From Candidatus Synechococcus calcipolaris G9 (lineage in GTDB: Bacteria > Cyanobacteriota > Cyanobacteriia > Thermosynechococcales > Thermosynechococcaceae), in contig NZ_JAKKUT010000001.1 in the NCBI RefSeq assembly GCF_029582805.1, positions 62,001-126,000 of the forward strand: 64,000 bases of DNA, given 5' to 3'. The position numbers and the translations under genes were made by a program. Shown piece after piece: positions 45,294 through 54,652 of the stretch (its first letter is position 1; the number at the start of each line of letters is the position of its first letter). The notes below the pieces were generated by a model. The model made no database searches and had not been told where the DNA came from. It saw only the letters and a list, made by a program, of their open reading frames with translations.

Positions 45294-45674
45294 ATGTATC
45301 TACTTGATACCGATATTTTTATTGATATTCAAAGGGGCTTTACACCTGCTTTAAGTTGGTTTGCCTCTCTTCAAGAACTGCCAAGTGTTCCTGGCTTCGT
45401 TGTTATGGAGTTGATTCAGGATGCGCAAAATAAGCAACAAGTTCGTAAAGCCTTGCAACTTGTCGCACCATTAACTGTAGTTTGGCCTACTGAGATTGAC
45501 TGTGCGCGTGCTCTGTCTGATTTCACGGCTTACCATTTGTCACATAAAGTGGGATTAGTTGATTCTTTGATAGCTGCCTGTGCTGTAGGTCAGGGCTTTA
45601 CCCTTTGCACCTTCAATACTAAGCATTATCGAGTCATTCCAGGACTAAAAATGGAGCAACCGTATAACCGCTAG
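45294..45674 (+). CDS. VapC-like PIN-domain toxin
   Basis: 126 aa PIN ribonuclease. The first acidic residue is in YLLDTDIFIDIQ, the second in VVMELIQDAQ and the third in GLVDSLIAACA, followed by TFNTKHYRVIPGL. ATG 45294 is preferred over the upstream GTG at 45276. It forms a toxin-antitoxin pair with the gene before it and has an attC-like hairpin directly behind it. Confidence 0.82.
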   Translation: MYLLDTDIFIDIQRGFTPALSWFASLQELPSVPGFVVMELIQDAQNKQQVRKALQLVAPLTVVWPTEIDCARALSDFTAYHLSHKVGLVDSLIAACAVGQGFTLCTFNTKHYRVIPGLKMEQPYNR

Positions 45675-45680
45675 GCACAG

Positions 45681-45765
45681 GCTAACAATGCGTTGGTGCG
45701 GACGGTGTGAAGGTTGTTGGTAAGAGTTCAAGGTTACCTGTCGCCGCACAACTTCACCGTGATCT
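45681..45765 (+). repeat. attC-like recombination site B
   Basis: GCTAACAATGCGTTGGTGCGGAC opens the element and GTCGCCGCACAACTTCACCG closes it; GTTGgTGCGG pairs with CCGCACAAC, leaving extrahelical bases as in attC sites. The final box (GTGATCT) is off the GTTRRRY consensus. It begins seven bases after the vapC-like stop. Confidence 0.45.
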
Positions 45766-45887
45766 AACCCATTTTTTGGCTTGGGACGTACTCAAAGGTT
45801 ATTTTCTGGTATTTAAGGATGCTCACTCTTGCAGCCCTGGTATGACTGAGGTATAACCAAAGAATAGAACTTTAAGCTAAGACCGTT

Positions 45888-46124
45888 ATGAAAACTGCAA
45901 TTTCACTTCCAGATGCAGTCTTTGCACAGGCGGAAGCACTTGCTCAGCAGTTAGGGCTGTCGCGCAGTGAGCTTTACACGAAAGCGCTACAGGTATATCT
46001 AAAAAGGTACAATCGTGAGCAAATCTTGCTCAAATTGAACCAAGTTTACGCTACAGAGTCCTCTGAACTTGATCCAGTGATGGCTAAGATGCAGTTTATG
46101 TCTTTGCCCCACGAGGACTGGTAA
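45888..46124 (+). CDS. MazE-like ribbon-helix-helix antitoxin
   Basis: 78 aa. MKTAISLPDAVFAQAEALAQ is a typical ribbon-helix-helix start and GLSRSELYTKALQVYL the following helices; the C-terminal tail LDPVMAKMQFMSLPHEDW would neutralise the toxin. Its stop overlaps the mazF-like ATG (TAATG). Confidence 0.8.
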   Translation: MKTAISLPDAVFAQAEALAQQLGLSRSELYTKALQVYLKRYNREQILLKLNQVYATESSELDPVMAKMQFMSLPHEDW

Positions 46125-46462
46125 TGTATCGGGGAGGAATCTGGTGGGCAAACCTACCTGCTCCAGTCGGTTCAGAACCTGGATATCGCCGTCCCGTCTT
46201 AGTGATTCAGGATGATACTTTTACCCAGAGCCAGATTAGCACTGTTATCGTCGTCATTATCACTTCAAATATTCAGTTAGCGGAAGCACCAGGCAATGTA
46301 CTATTACCGCGTGGGGTATCGGGATTGTCGAGAGATTCCGTCGTAAATGTCTCGCAAATTTTTACGATCGATAAGACGTTTTTGGTTGAGCGTATTGGTT
46401 CGCTACCAGACTACTTGCAGGAGGAGGTCGATGAGGGTTTACGAACAGTTTTATATCTTTAG
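46124..46462 (+). CDS. MazF/PemK-like endoribonuclease toxin
   Basis: 112 aa. RGGIWWANLPAPVGSEPGYRRPVLVIQ-type N terminus (visible in two parts) and the conserved SRDSVVNVSQIFTIDK are diagnostic for MazF-family mRNA interferases. It is translationally coupled to the antitoxin by the TAATG overlap, and an attC-like hairpin follows. Confidence 0.88.
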   Translation: MYRGGIWWANLPAPVGSEPGYRRPVLVIQDDTFTQSQISTVIVVIITSNIQLAEAPGNVLLPRGVSGLSRDSVVNVSQIFTIDKTFLVERIGSLPDYLQEEVDEGLRTVLYL

Positions 46463-46470
46463 CAAAGCCA

Positions 46471-46553
46471 GCTAACAAGTCGATGGAGCGGTGAATATCA
46501 GTTTCTTGTTGCGTTTCAGAATGATTCATCGCTGCTCATTTTAGTTGTTATAC
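46471..46553 (+). repeat. attC-like recombination site C
   Basis: GCTAACAAGTCGATGGAGCGG begins the element; GAGCGGTGAAT pairs with ATTCATCGCTGCTC, with bulged bases, and it ends TTAGTTGTTATAC, where GTTATAC differs from GTTRRRY at one base. It starts nine bases after the mazF-like stop. Confidence 0.5.
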
Positions 46554-46613
46554 GGCTCAATTTTCTGGTAGGTCTTTGCCATCGATCGTGCTGTCAACTG
46601 CGTAACTTCACCA

Positions 46614-48053
46614 TTAACCCTCAGTCTCGTCATTACAGCGACCGTAGTGATCTTCAAATCGGACAATATCATCCTCCCCCAGGTACGGCCCTGACTGAAT
46701 TTCAATCATTTCCAGGGGAATTTTGCCTGGATTAGCAAGGCGATGAACGGCCCCCACCGGAATATAGGTGGACTCATTTTCCGTCAGGAGAAATTTTTCA
46801 CCATTACAGGTGACTTCAGCGGTACCACTGACCACCACCCAATGCTCGGCGCGGTGGTGATGCTTTTGCAAGGAAAGACTGGCCCCCTGCTTCACCGTAA
46901 TCCGTTTCACCTGAAAGCGGGAACCCACATCAATGGAATCGTACTTTCCCCAAGGACGATAGATAACCCGATGGCTCAGAGCTTCCTGGCGGGTTCGCTT
47001 CAACAATTCTTCCACTAATCGCTTCACATCCTGGGCACAATCTTGGCGGGCCACCAAAAGGGCATCGGCGGTTTCCACTACAATTAGGTCTTCCACCCCC
47101 AGCAGTGTCACCAGGCGATCGCTGGCATAGACAAAGCAGTTTTTGCTATTGACGGCTAAGACATCCCCTCGGTAGGCATTGCCTTGGTCATCTTTTTCGG
47201 CAACTTGCCACAGGCTAGACCAGGCCCCCACATCACTCCAACCACACTGAACCGGCACTACGGCTGCTTTTTCGGTATGCTCCATTACCGCATAATCAAT
47301 CGAGTCTGCGGGACAGGTGGCAAAGGCGGTGGCATCCAGGCGAATGAATTCCAGATCATGGTGGGCCTGGGTCAGGGATTTTTCACAAGCCGCCAGGATA
47401 GCGGGTTGCCAACGCTGGACTTCGGCTAAAAAGGTACTGGCACGAAAGACAAACATGCCACTATTCCATAGGTAGGAACCAGAGGTCAGGTAGGCTTCCG
47501 CTGTGGGGCGATCGGGTTTTTCGACAAACTTATCCACCCGAAAGCTGCCGGAGGTATCAATGGCTGCCCCCTTGGCAATGTACCCATAGCCCGTATTGGG
47601 TTCCGTGGGTTGAATTCCAAACGTGACCAGCCAGCCCTGGGTAGCACTTTCGACTGCCGTGGCGATCGCCCCTTGGAAGGCCCGTTGATCCTGAATCAGA
47701 TGATCCGCCGGTAACACTAACAAAACCGGATCCTGACCCACAATCTGGGTTAAATACAGGGCCGCCACAGTGATCGCTGGAGCCGTATTCCGCCCCATGG
47801 GTTCCAATAGGATCGCCTCAGGGGTGATATTAATCTCCTGGAGTTGCTCCGCCACCAAAAAGCGATGGGCTTCATTGGCAATGACGAGGGGATCACCTAA
47901 TTGGGGAAGTCCTTCTAAACGCTGCCACGTTTGCTGCAAGAGACTATGGCCGCCATCGGTTAGGGCCATAAACTGTTTGGGATGACCTTGGCGGGAGCAG
48001 GGCCAGAGGCGACTACCGGAGCCACCGGACAGAAGAATAGGTAGGATATTCAT
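46614..48053 (-). CDS. manC: Mannose-1-phosphate guanylyltransferase / mannose-6-phosphate isomerase
   Basis: Bifunctional sugar-nucleotide enzyme giving GDP-mannose for polysaccharides. The nucleotidyltransferase motif LLSGGSGSRLWPCSRQGHPK is at the start, FVEKPDRPTAEAYL in the middle, and a C-terminal cupin (isomerase) with QKHHHRAEHW. ATG 48053 begins exactly at the conserved NILPILLSGG; the frame is open to 48089. Confidence 0.93.
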   Translation of the reverse strand: MNILPILLSGGSGSRLWPCSRQGHPKQFMALTDGGHSLLQQTWQRLEGLPQLGDPLVIANEAHRFLVAEQLQEINITPEAILLEPMGRNTAPAITVAALYLTQIVGQDPVLLVLPADHLIQDQRAFQGAIATAVESATQGWLVTFGIQPTEPNTGYGYIAKGAAIDTSGSFRVDKFVEKPDRPTAEAYLTSGSYLWNSGMFVFRASTFLAEVQRWQPAILAACEKSLTQAHHDLEFIRLDATAFATCPADSIDYAVMEHTEKAAVVPVQCGWSDVGAWSSLWQVAEKDDQGNAYRGDVLAVNSKNCFVYASDRLVTLLGVEDLIVVETADALLVARQDCAQDVKRLVEELLKRTRQEALSHRVIYRPWGKYDSIDVGSRFQVKRITVKQGASLSLQKHHHRAEHWVVVSGTAEVTCNGEKFLLTENESTYIPVGAVHRLANPGKIPLEMIEIQSGPYLGEDDIVRFEDHYGRCNDETEG

Positions 48054-48095
48054 GGAGAAATTATATCCGTGGAACCAGTCAGAATGCATGGAACC

Positions 48096-48812
48096 CTAGG
48101 CAACCAAGGTGACATCCCCTTCGTCTAGGTCGTAGCGGCCGCCGACAATTTTTAGTTTGCCATTGGCCTCTAGATCCGCCAGGATAGGGGATTGCTGCTT
48201 CATCTGATCAATTTGATAGCAAACATTACTCACCACTGCCGTTTCAATGAATTGGGCCGATTGATCATGTTTACTTCCGAGGGCAGGTTTAATGGAATTG
48301 ACAAAGGCATTGATATTCCCTGGTAGGGGTTTATCCTGCACCGCCGCCGTCACCGCCCCACACCGCTCATGACCTAAAACCATCACCAAGCTCGTGCCCA
48401 GTAGGGCCGCGGCATACTCAATACTCCCCAAGACCTCCGGGGTGATCACATTACCGGCAACGCGAATATCAAAGAGATCCCCAACTCCGACATCAAAGAG
48501 GAGTTCTACGGGAACCCGGGAGTCGGCACAACTTAAGACCGTGGCAAAGGGATGCTGGCCCTGGGCAACATCATGGAGTCGCTTGGCAGACTGGTGGGGA
48601 TATTTGGGAGTATGGTGCATAAATCGCTCATTTCCGGCCATGAGTCGATTCAAGGCTTCATCGGGAGAGAGTGACCTATCCTCATCCATATCCATATCTG
48701 CCGTGTCAGCCCAAGCAGGACGAGTATTCCAGGGCATCGCCGCGATCGCTCCCATCAAACCAGTAAATTTGAGGAAATCGCGCCGGCCCACAGAGCCATA
48801 TAATCTACCCAT
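48096..48812 (-). CDS. Tat-exported beta-carbonic anhydrase
   Basis: 238 aa. The N-terminal RRDFLKFTGLMGAIAAMPW is a Tat signal peptide, placing the enzyme in the periplasm or thylakoid lumen. Zinc ligands are in LSCADSRVP (Cys, Asp) and VLGHERCGA (His, Cys). It resembles the external cyanobacterial enzyme EcaB. It stands close to sbtA-sbtB, so the region groups inorganic-carbon genes. Confidence 0.88.
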   Translation of the reverse strand: MGRLYGSVGRRDFLKFTGLMGAIAAMPWNTRPAWADTADMDMDEDRSLSPDEALNRLMAGNERFMHHTPKYPHQSAKRLHDVAQGQHPFATVLSCADSRVPVELLFDVGVGDLFDIRVAGNVITPEVLGSIEYAAALLGTSLVMVLGHERCGAVTAAVQDKPLPGNINAFVNSIKPALGSKHDQSAQFIETAVVSNVCYQIDQMKQQSPILADLEANGKLKIVGGRYDLDEGDVTLVA

Positions 48813-48947
48813 GATCCACGTTCTCCTTCATAACTTTTAGTAATTTCTTTAACTATTTTTGTTCATTAACTATTTTGCGCTTTTGAACCTGTGAACTATT
48901 TTTAGAGGGTTGTTTCAGCCCCTGAATGGTTGCTCACCCCTGAAAAC

Positions 48948-49262
48948 TTAGAGGGATGAAATACAGCGGACTGAGCGGATCTCCGTTACCTCTGAAATCC
49001 AACAGGAGCCACCAAACTTATTGAGAATGGGGCGAATGGCCTCTGCTAAAGCTTTGAGTTTCTCCGGTGGACAAAAGGCAATGACGTAGGCATTATCCAG
49101 CATGGTGACTGCCGAGTCGTCAAAGACAGTTCCCTTAATGCCTTTGCTTTCCACGTTATGAATAATCGTATAACTGGATGCACCGGCTTCCTTGAGGGCC
49201 TCAACGATTTTGGCAAGCTCCACCGAGTCAGAGACAATTTCAATGCGTTTGACTGGATGCAT
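48948..49262 (-). CDS. sbtB: SbtB, PII-like regulator of SbtA
   Basis: 104 aa PII-fold protein that binds adenyl nucleotides and controls the bicarbonate transporter. VKRIEIVSDSVELAKIVEAL and the T-loop region ESKGIKGTVFDDS are SbtB-like. The start is ATG 49262, five bases after the sbtA stop; a TTG lies upstream. Two cysteines occur near the C terminus (GGSCW and RCISSL). Confidence 0.92.
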   Translation of the reverse strand: MHPVKRIEIVSDSVELAKIVEALKEAGASSYTIIHNVESKGIKGTVFDDSAVTMLDNAYVIAFCPPEKLKALAEAIRPILNKFGGSCWISEVTEIRSVRCISSL

Positions 49263-49267
49263 AGATA

Positions 49268-50239
49268 TTAGCTCCAAAGTAAATTAATACCGTATTGGTA
49301 TAGGGGAATTCCGACAATAATATTGAAGGGAAAGGTGACGGCAAGGGCTGTGGAAATATACAGGCTAGGGTTGGCTTCTGGAACCGTTAACCGCATGGCC
49401 GCAGGTACGGCAATATAGGAGGCACTGGCACAGAGCACAGAAAATAGCAGGGCATCTCCCGCCGGTAAATTAATAAAGCGGGCGATTACAAGCCCAAGGC
49501 CGGCATTAAAGATCGGGATAATAATGGAAAAGGCAATCAAAAAGCCCCCGGTTTTTTCTAAATCTTTAATACGTTTAGCTGCCACCAAACCCATATCTAG
49601 TAAAAAGAAGGTGAGGACACCGTAAAACATATCCTGGGTAAAGGGAGAGAGAACGTGCCAACCATGTTCCCCACTTAAAAAGCCAATCAGGAGGCTGCCA
49701 ACCAACAAAAATACTGACCCATTCAAAAAGGCTTCTTGAAGGACTTCACCCCAGGAAAACTCACTATCATCTTCCCGATGGGCAGTGAGATTGACCAAAA
49801 TTAGGCCAATAATAATCGCTGGGGATTCCATCAGGGCTAAGGCCGCCACCATGTAGCCATCAAAGGCAATGCCTAACTCATCGAGAAAGGAACTGGCGGT
49901 AATAAATGTCACCGCACTAATGGATCCATAGGTTGCTGCGATCGCCGCGGCATTATAGGGATCGAGCTTGATGCGCAAAATAAAAAAAGTATAGATGGGA
50001 ACAAGGACTGCCATCGTAACCGCCGCCAACATCGTGAGTCCCACTTCGGTATTAATCCCACTTTTGGCTAACTCAACACCGCCCTTAAAACCAATGGCAA
50101 AAAGAAGATAAAGGGAAAAAAGCTTGGGAATGGGTGGCGGAATTTCTAAATCGGATTTTACAAAGACGGCCGTCATGCCGAGAAAAAAGAATAAAACCGG
50201 TGGATTCAGGATATTGGAGAGAATCAAACTAAGATCCAT
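49268..50239 (-). CDS. sbtA: SbtA, sodium-dependent bicarbonate transporter
   Basis: 323 aa with about ten membrane helices (LFSLYLLFAIGFKGGVELAK, YGSISAVTFITASSFLDELG). High-affinity Na+/HCO3- symporter of the carbon-concentrating mechanism in the plasma membrane. It is the first gene of the sbtAB operon; expression is usually induced by low CO2. The 288-base upstream region has no operator I could assign. Confidence 0.95.
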   Translation of the reverse strand: MDLSLILSNILNPPVLFFFLGMTAVFVKSDLEIPPPIPKLFSLYLLFAIGFKGGVELAKSGINTEVGLTMLAAVTMAVLVPIYTFFILRIKLDPYNAAAIAATYGSISAVTFITASSFLDELGIAFDGYMVAALALMESPAIIIGLILVNLTAHREDDSEFSWGEVLQEAFLNGSVFLLVGSLLIGFLSGEHGWHVLSPFTQDMFYGVLTFFLLDMGLVAAKRIKDLEKTGGFLIAFSIIIPIFNAGLGLVIARFINLPAGDALLFSVLCASASYIAVPAAMRLTVPEANPSLYISTALAVTFPFNIIVGIPLYQYGINLLWS

Positions 50240-50527
50240 AATGATTCTCCTTTCCCGTTAAATAATGTTTCAAAAAAGATGGTCTCCATATTAAGTTTTG
50301 TAATCTAATATTTAGTTACCTAGGATAATCTTAAGGGCATCTCGAAAAATTCGGAAAAGTAGTTTGAATATAAGATCGTGCTGGAGAAGATAGCATGATT
50401 TCAAGCGGGCTATGGGATAACAAGGATTTTAGAACTAGGCGATCGCCTTGAGAAACTACCACAGAACATATTTAACCAAGTGATGAGCTATTGAAATACC
50501 CAGTGTGCGATCGCAGCAACAGATTAT

Positions 50528-51016
50528 TTATGATTTATGCTCAGAATCAAATTTAGGCATAAAGGGTAAGGATTCCAGAAAAGCTTGGGGTGCATTAGTC
50601 ATGGTATGGAGCCAAGAGTCTTCGATTTCCGCTTTTTTTTCTGTCAACTCCTGGGCTAAGGCATCCCGACTCGCAGTTAGGGTGGTTAATTTTTCCGTTA
50701 AAGCATCATGTTCACTTTGGAGTGTCTGATAGCGACTTTTGAGGGTTTGGTAGTCTGTGTTCGTGCCCTCGACCTGGTGTTGCAGGTTTTGGATCTCGGC
50801 CCGTTGAGTCTCAATGGTGGCGATCGCCTCCTTCAAGTGAGTATCTAGGGTCGAAATTTGATCACTCAGGGCATCAATTTCCCCTTGACGAGTTATTCCC
50901 CGCAACCAAGACTGGGCTAAAATCAACCCGATCAAAATTACCGTCGCCAGTAGGTAGATATTAAGGAGCAGTTGTCCCTGGGAAGAAAGAGTTGCCACCA
51001 TCACCAGTTCACTCAC
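50528..51016 (-). CDS. Coiled-coil protein with N-terminal membrane helix
   Basis: 162 aa. One hydrophobic helix (LLNIYLLATVILIGLILAQSW) is followed by a ~100-residue coiled coil with heptads (DQISTLDTHLKEAIATIETQ). The GTG start at 51016 overlaps the rsmE stop (GTGA); ATG 51001 is an alternative. No catalytic motif is seen. Cotranslated with rsmE; function unknown. Confidence 0.65.
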   Translation of the reverse strand: MSELVMVATLSSQGQLLLNIYLLATVILIGLILAQSWLRGITRQGEIDALSDQISTLDTHLKEAIATIETQRAEIQNLQHQVEGTNTDYQTLKSRYQTLQSEHDALTEKLTTLTASRDALAQELTEKKAEIEDSWLHTMTNAPQAFLESLPFMPKFDSEHKS

Positions 51017-51783
51017 TCTATAAAGTCTTCTCCATCATAGTGGATGCTGATTAGGGCCAAGGCCGCGATCGCGGCGGTAACAGCCCGCAAGGTTCGTCGC
51101 CCCAAGGAAACCGTCTGCCAACCCGCCCTTTGCGCTTGCTCCACTTCCTGACTTGTCCATCCCCCCTCTGGGCCAATGGCAATATAGATTTTTTTAATGT
51201 TTTTAGCGTGAGTATTTCCTTGATCCAGTGCCCGATTTAGAGGAATGGCATCGGTTGCTAGACCGGCCATATATCGCGCTCCCTCGAAGGTCAACATTTC
51301 ATCAAGGGCGATCGCCGTCGAAATTTTGGGAACCCATAGCCGCTGGGACTGTTCCGCCGCTTCCTGGGCAATCCGTTGCCACCGCTGGTATTTTGAGGCA
51401 CTCGGCTGTAAGAGACTGCGATCGCTGCGAATAGGAATAATTTCCCTGACGCCTAACTCCGTTGCTTCCTGGATCACGAGATCGAGGCTATTTCCCTTGA
51501 CAAGAGCCATACAAAGGACAATAGATACCCCTAATTCCGTTGAAATGGGAGCCGCCTCCAGTAATCGACTGGGTTCACCCACCCCCCCTAATTGACTCAG
51601 CCATCGTTGACCCTGACCATCCATGGCCAAAAAGCGATCGCCGGGATTTAGACGTAATACCCGATAAAGATAATGACACTGGGCCGATGTCAAAGACAGG
51701 TTATCATCCCTCACCTGATCGGGGGCGATGACAAGACGCTGGAGATTAGCTCCGATCTTCTTTTCCTGGGGTTGATTACTCAT
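51013..51783 (-). CDS. rsmE: RsmE, 16S rRNA m3U1498 methyltransferase
   Basis: 256 aa SPOUT-fold methyltransferase. The knot motifs IGPEGGWTSQEVEQA and SLGRRTLRAVTAA are visible, with ATELGVREIIPIRSDRSLL before them. ATG 51783. Its stop overlaps the coiled-coil gene's start. Confidence 0.9.
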   Translation of the reverse strand: MSNQPQEKKIGANLQRLVIAPDQVRDDNLSLTSAQCHYLYRVLRLNPGDRFLAMDGQGQRWLSQLGGVGEPSRLLEAAPISTELGVSIVLCMALVKGNSLDLVIQEATELGVREIIPIRSDRSLLQPSASKYQRWQRIAQEAAEQSQRLWVPKISTAIALDEMLTFEGARYMAGLATDAIPLNRALDQGNTHAKNIKKIYIAIGPEGGWTSQEVEQAQRAGWQTVSLGRRTLRAVTAAIAALALISIHYDGEDFIE

Positions 51784-51847
51784 TGCCGGGTTGGCATCCC
51801 TGGGGCACTTTCACAGATCAGCAATAAATTTCTGCTGCAAACAACGA

Positions 51848-51896
51848 AAAAAGCCTCGGAATCCAGCCAAGATTTCAGGAATTCATCCGAGGGCTA
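51848..51896 (-). terminator. Terminator behind the MerR-like gene
   Basis: Read on the minus strand, AGCCCTCGGA...TCCGAGGCT forms a stem with internal pairing (GAATTCC/GGATT) and is followed by a T-run. It lies 25 bases after the MerR-like stop. Confidence 0.6.
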
Positions 51897-51920
51897 ATAG
51901 TTTGGTTTTTACCTATAAAC

Positions 51921-52604
51921 CTATTGATTGGTATAGGACGACAACAGTTGAACCAACTGCTGCACAATGGCTTCCTGCTCCCGCGTCACCTGGGGATAGC
52001 TAAAATCTTCGCGGATATGAACTTCAAATCCGGGCAAGACCTCTACCCGTTGCCATGTTTCTGGCAATGCCTTACCCTCATGGGTCACCTCACTACCTGC
52101 AACCGCTACGGAAGGTGTGGCAGGGGCAGCTACAGTAGAGCGATTTCCAAAGGGGGTCAGCGGCGGTGACGAGCGATCGCGGAGTTTCATTTCCGAGCGT
52201 TCCTGCACCTGCTGTAAAAATGCCAGGGCCGGGTTGATCGGTGGCGGGGTTAACTGAAGATGAACCCCCTGCTCCAACAAGGCCCGCAACTCTGGGGTTG
52301 TCATCCGATGCAATAGTTTGTAGATGGCACTAGCCGTATAGCCTTCCATCAATAAACGACGCACGACTAACACCTGGACTAAGTGGCGGTAGCTATAGCG
52401 TCCTTCTCGACCAATCCGGGTTGGCCGATCGATCAGCTTACAGGAGGTGTAATGGCGAATAAGACGAGGATTCACTTCCTCAAGAACGCGATTCTTGGAA
52501 TCTTCCTGAGGCAAATGCTGCGGGAGAAGTTCATTTGCAATCTCCACCAGCTCGTCTAGAGACCACTGATCTTGGACATGGGAAAAATCATCAATAGTTG
52601 TCAT
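51921..52604 (-). CDS. MerR-like transcriptional regulator
   Basis: 227 aa. Residues ~40-110 contain VNPRLIRHYTSCKLIDRPTR and YSYRHLVQVLVVRRLLMEGY, the winged-helix and recognition pattern of MerR proteins, although the helix-turn-helix is not at the very N terminus. The C-terminal half is Pro/Thr-rich, with no metal-sensing cysteines, so the inducer cannot be guessed. ATG 52604. Confidence 0.75.
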   Translation of the reverse strand: MTTIDDFSHVQDQWSLDELVEIANELLPQHLPQEDSKNRVLEEVNPRLIRHYTSCKLIDRPTRIGREGRYSYRHLVQVLVVRRLLMEGYTASAIYKLLHRMTTPELRALLEQGVHLQLTPPPINPALAFLQQVQERSEMKLRDRSSPPLTPFGNRSTVAAPATPSVAVAGSEVTHEGKALPETWQRVEVLPGFEVHIREDFSYPQVTREQEAIVQQLVQLLSSYTNQ

Positions 52605-53330
52605 GGCTCAGTTCTGACGATCCATACTGATAATACCAAGAATATTCTTCACGCCGTTTCCTTCCTTATTTGACTCTAAATGGTTGATATAGGCACTTGT
52701 CTGAATCAATAGTACATTGATTTAATCATCAGTCAAACCCTAGAGTTCCTGATATTTTTCTGACACAATGATACAGACTTTTTTTTACTTTGACGAAGGT
52801 AGACCTAGGGAAACACTACAAGTTTGGAGGTAAAACGGTACAGTCTATGGCTGTTCCGAAGCAGAAGCCTAAAGCCCAGGTACTTTTATAACTTTCGCCA
52901 TCTAAAGTTTTAGAGATCGCTAAGATGTCTTAGGTTTCTACGCTTGATTCCAATTATAGCAATTTTATAACAACTGAGCTTGAAGCCGTCAATTAAGGTA
53001 CTCTGACACAATATTTGGCCCAGTGATCATGGCTCAAAACCCGTCCTTAATAGTTGCCAAACCCAACCTAAGACAGGGATTCAGCCCGTTGAAAATGGTT
53101 AATTATCCTTGTGACGCTTTCCTTAGACAGTATTACGAAATTTTACGCTTCACGGCAGCTACCGCTGTTGATCCTCATTTACACTATTGGGTATCAGTCT
53201 CAAGAAATCTGTGGCTTAATTTAATTCTTTGAAAATATTTTGCCCATGGGACTTTGGTGAGAAATGGGACGTTAGGGAGCTAGATAATAGATATAATTCT
53301 ATATTTACTCTAAAGTCAATATTTATCAAA
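52605..53330. other. Long intergenic region before tRNA-Thr
   Basis: About 725 bases. The only open frame (53023-53232) has no recognisable domain, so I do not call it. The region is AT-rich toward the tRNA. I looked for a 5S, tmRNA or Yfr-type RNA and recognised none. Confidence 0.4.
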
Positions 53331-53401
53331 GCCGATGATGGGATTTGAACCCACGGCCGCTCGATTACGAATCGAGTGCTCTACCACTGAGCTACATCGG
53401 C
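53331..53401 (-). tRNA. tRNA-Thr (anticodon CGT)
   Basis: Cloverleaf on the minus strand: acceptor GCCGATG pairs with CATCGGC; D arm GCTC/GAGC; anticodon arm CTCGA-TTCGTAA-TCGAG with anticodon CGT; variable CGGCC; T arm GTGGG-TTCAAAT-CCCAT. 71 nt, CCA not encoded. Confidence 0.95.
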
Positions 53402-53596
53402 AGGGCAAGAATGACTTCTTATTTATTCTTAGTCATTTAATACTATCACAGGTGATTCAGGCCAAGACCGAACTGGATTTTGTACCTGAGGGTACATAAG
53501 GGGCCAAGAGCCTAGTAATATCAGTAAGGGATATACTTCCTCTCCCTGCAAATGTAGGGAATGCAAATTTTCTGAGAGTAAAGGGAATCGTCAGCT

Positions 53597-54601
53597 ATGA
53601 GCAGTAAGCCAGACCGTGTGGTTCTCATCGGCGTTGCCGGAGACTCCGGCTGTGGTAAATCAACATTCTTGCGCCGACTGGCCGATCTGTTTGGCGAAGA
53701 ATTTATGACGGTCATTTGTTTAGATGACTATCACAGTCTTGATCGCAAACAACGGAAAGAGACAGGGATCACTGCCCTCGATCCCCGCGCCAACAACTTT
53801 GATCTGATGTACGAACAGATCAAGTCCTTAAAAAATGGCGACTCGATCATGAAGCCCATCTACAACCACGAAACGGGCCTGCTCGATCCCCCTGAGCCAA
53901 TTGAATCAAACCATGTCATTGTCATTGAAGGCTTACATCCCCTTTACGATGAGCGGGTACGGGGACTGTTAGACTTTAGTGTTTACCTAGATATTAGTGA
54001 CGACGTAAAAATTGCCTGGAAAATTAAGCGGGACATGGCTGAACGGGGCCATAGTTACGATGATGTTCTCGCTTCAATCAATGCCCGCCGTCCCGATTTT
54101 ATGGCCTATATTGATCCGCAAAAGCAATACGCCGATGTGGTGATTCAAATTTTGCCGACACAGTTAGTCAAGGAAGAAAAAATCGGCAATATCCTACGGG
54201 TGCGGATGTTGCAACGGGAAGGGATTGCTGGGTTTGATCCGGTCTATCTCTTTGACGAAGGCTCAACGATCAGTTGGGTTCCTTGCGGCCGTAAGTTAAC
54301 CTGTTCTTACCCAGGTATTCGTCTCAGCTATGGCCCCGATGAATACTACGGCCACCAAGTCTCCGTGCTGGAGGTGGATGGTCGGTTCGATAAATTAGAT
54401 GAAGTGATTTATATCGAAAGCCACTTGAGTAATACATCCACGAAGCACTACGGCGAGATGACCCATCTTTTACTCCAACATCGCGACTATCCGGGGTCTG
54501 ATAATGGATCCGGGCTATTCCAAGTCTTGACCGGCTTGAAAATGCGGGCGACCTACGAACGGTTGACCACCAAAGAAACCCAAGCTGCCGGAAAACGGTA
54601 A
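53597..54601 (+). CDS. prk: Phosphoribulokinase
   Basis: Calvin-cycle enzyme making RuBP from Ru5P and ATP. P-loop GVAGDSGCGKST contains Cys19; with Cys41 (MTVICLDDYHS) it gives the redox-regulated pair, and the protein binds CP12/GAPDH in the dark. ITALDPRANNFDLMYEQIK and VIEGLHPLYDERVR are standard. 334 aa, ATG 53597. Confidence 0.97.
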   Translation: MSSKPDRVVLIGVAGDSGCGKSTFLRRLADLFGEEFMTVICLDDYHSLDRKQRKETGITALDPRANNFDLMYEQIKSLKNGDSIMKPIYNHETGLLDPPEPIESNHVIVIEGLHPLYDERVRGLLDFSVYLDISDDVKIAWKIKRDMAERGHSYDDVLASINARRPDFMAYIDPQKQYADVVIQILPTQLVKEEKIGNILRVRMLQREGIAGFDPVYLFDEGSTISWVPCGRKLTCSYPGIRLSYGPDEYYGHQVSVLEVDGRFDKLDEVIYIESHLSNTSTKHYGEMTHLLLQHRDYPGSDNGSGLFQVLTGLKMRATYERLTTKETQAAGKR

Positions 54602-54652
54602 TCAGCTATTTCTGTCGGCAGAAACCCTTTGGGGTCTGGTGGCATTGCCTAA

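Noticed and set aside
53023-53232. 69-codon frame before tRNA-Thr
   Set aside because: No ribosome-binding site, low-complexity composition and no domain; kept as intergenic.
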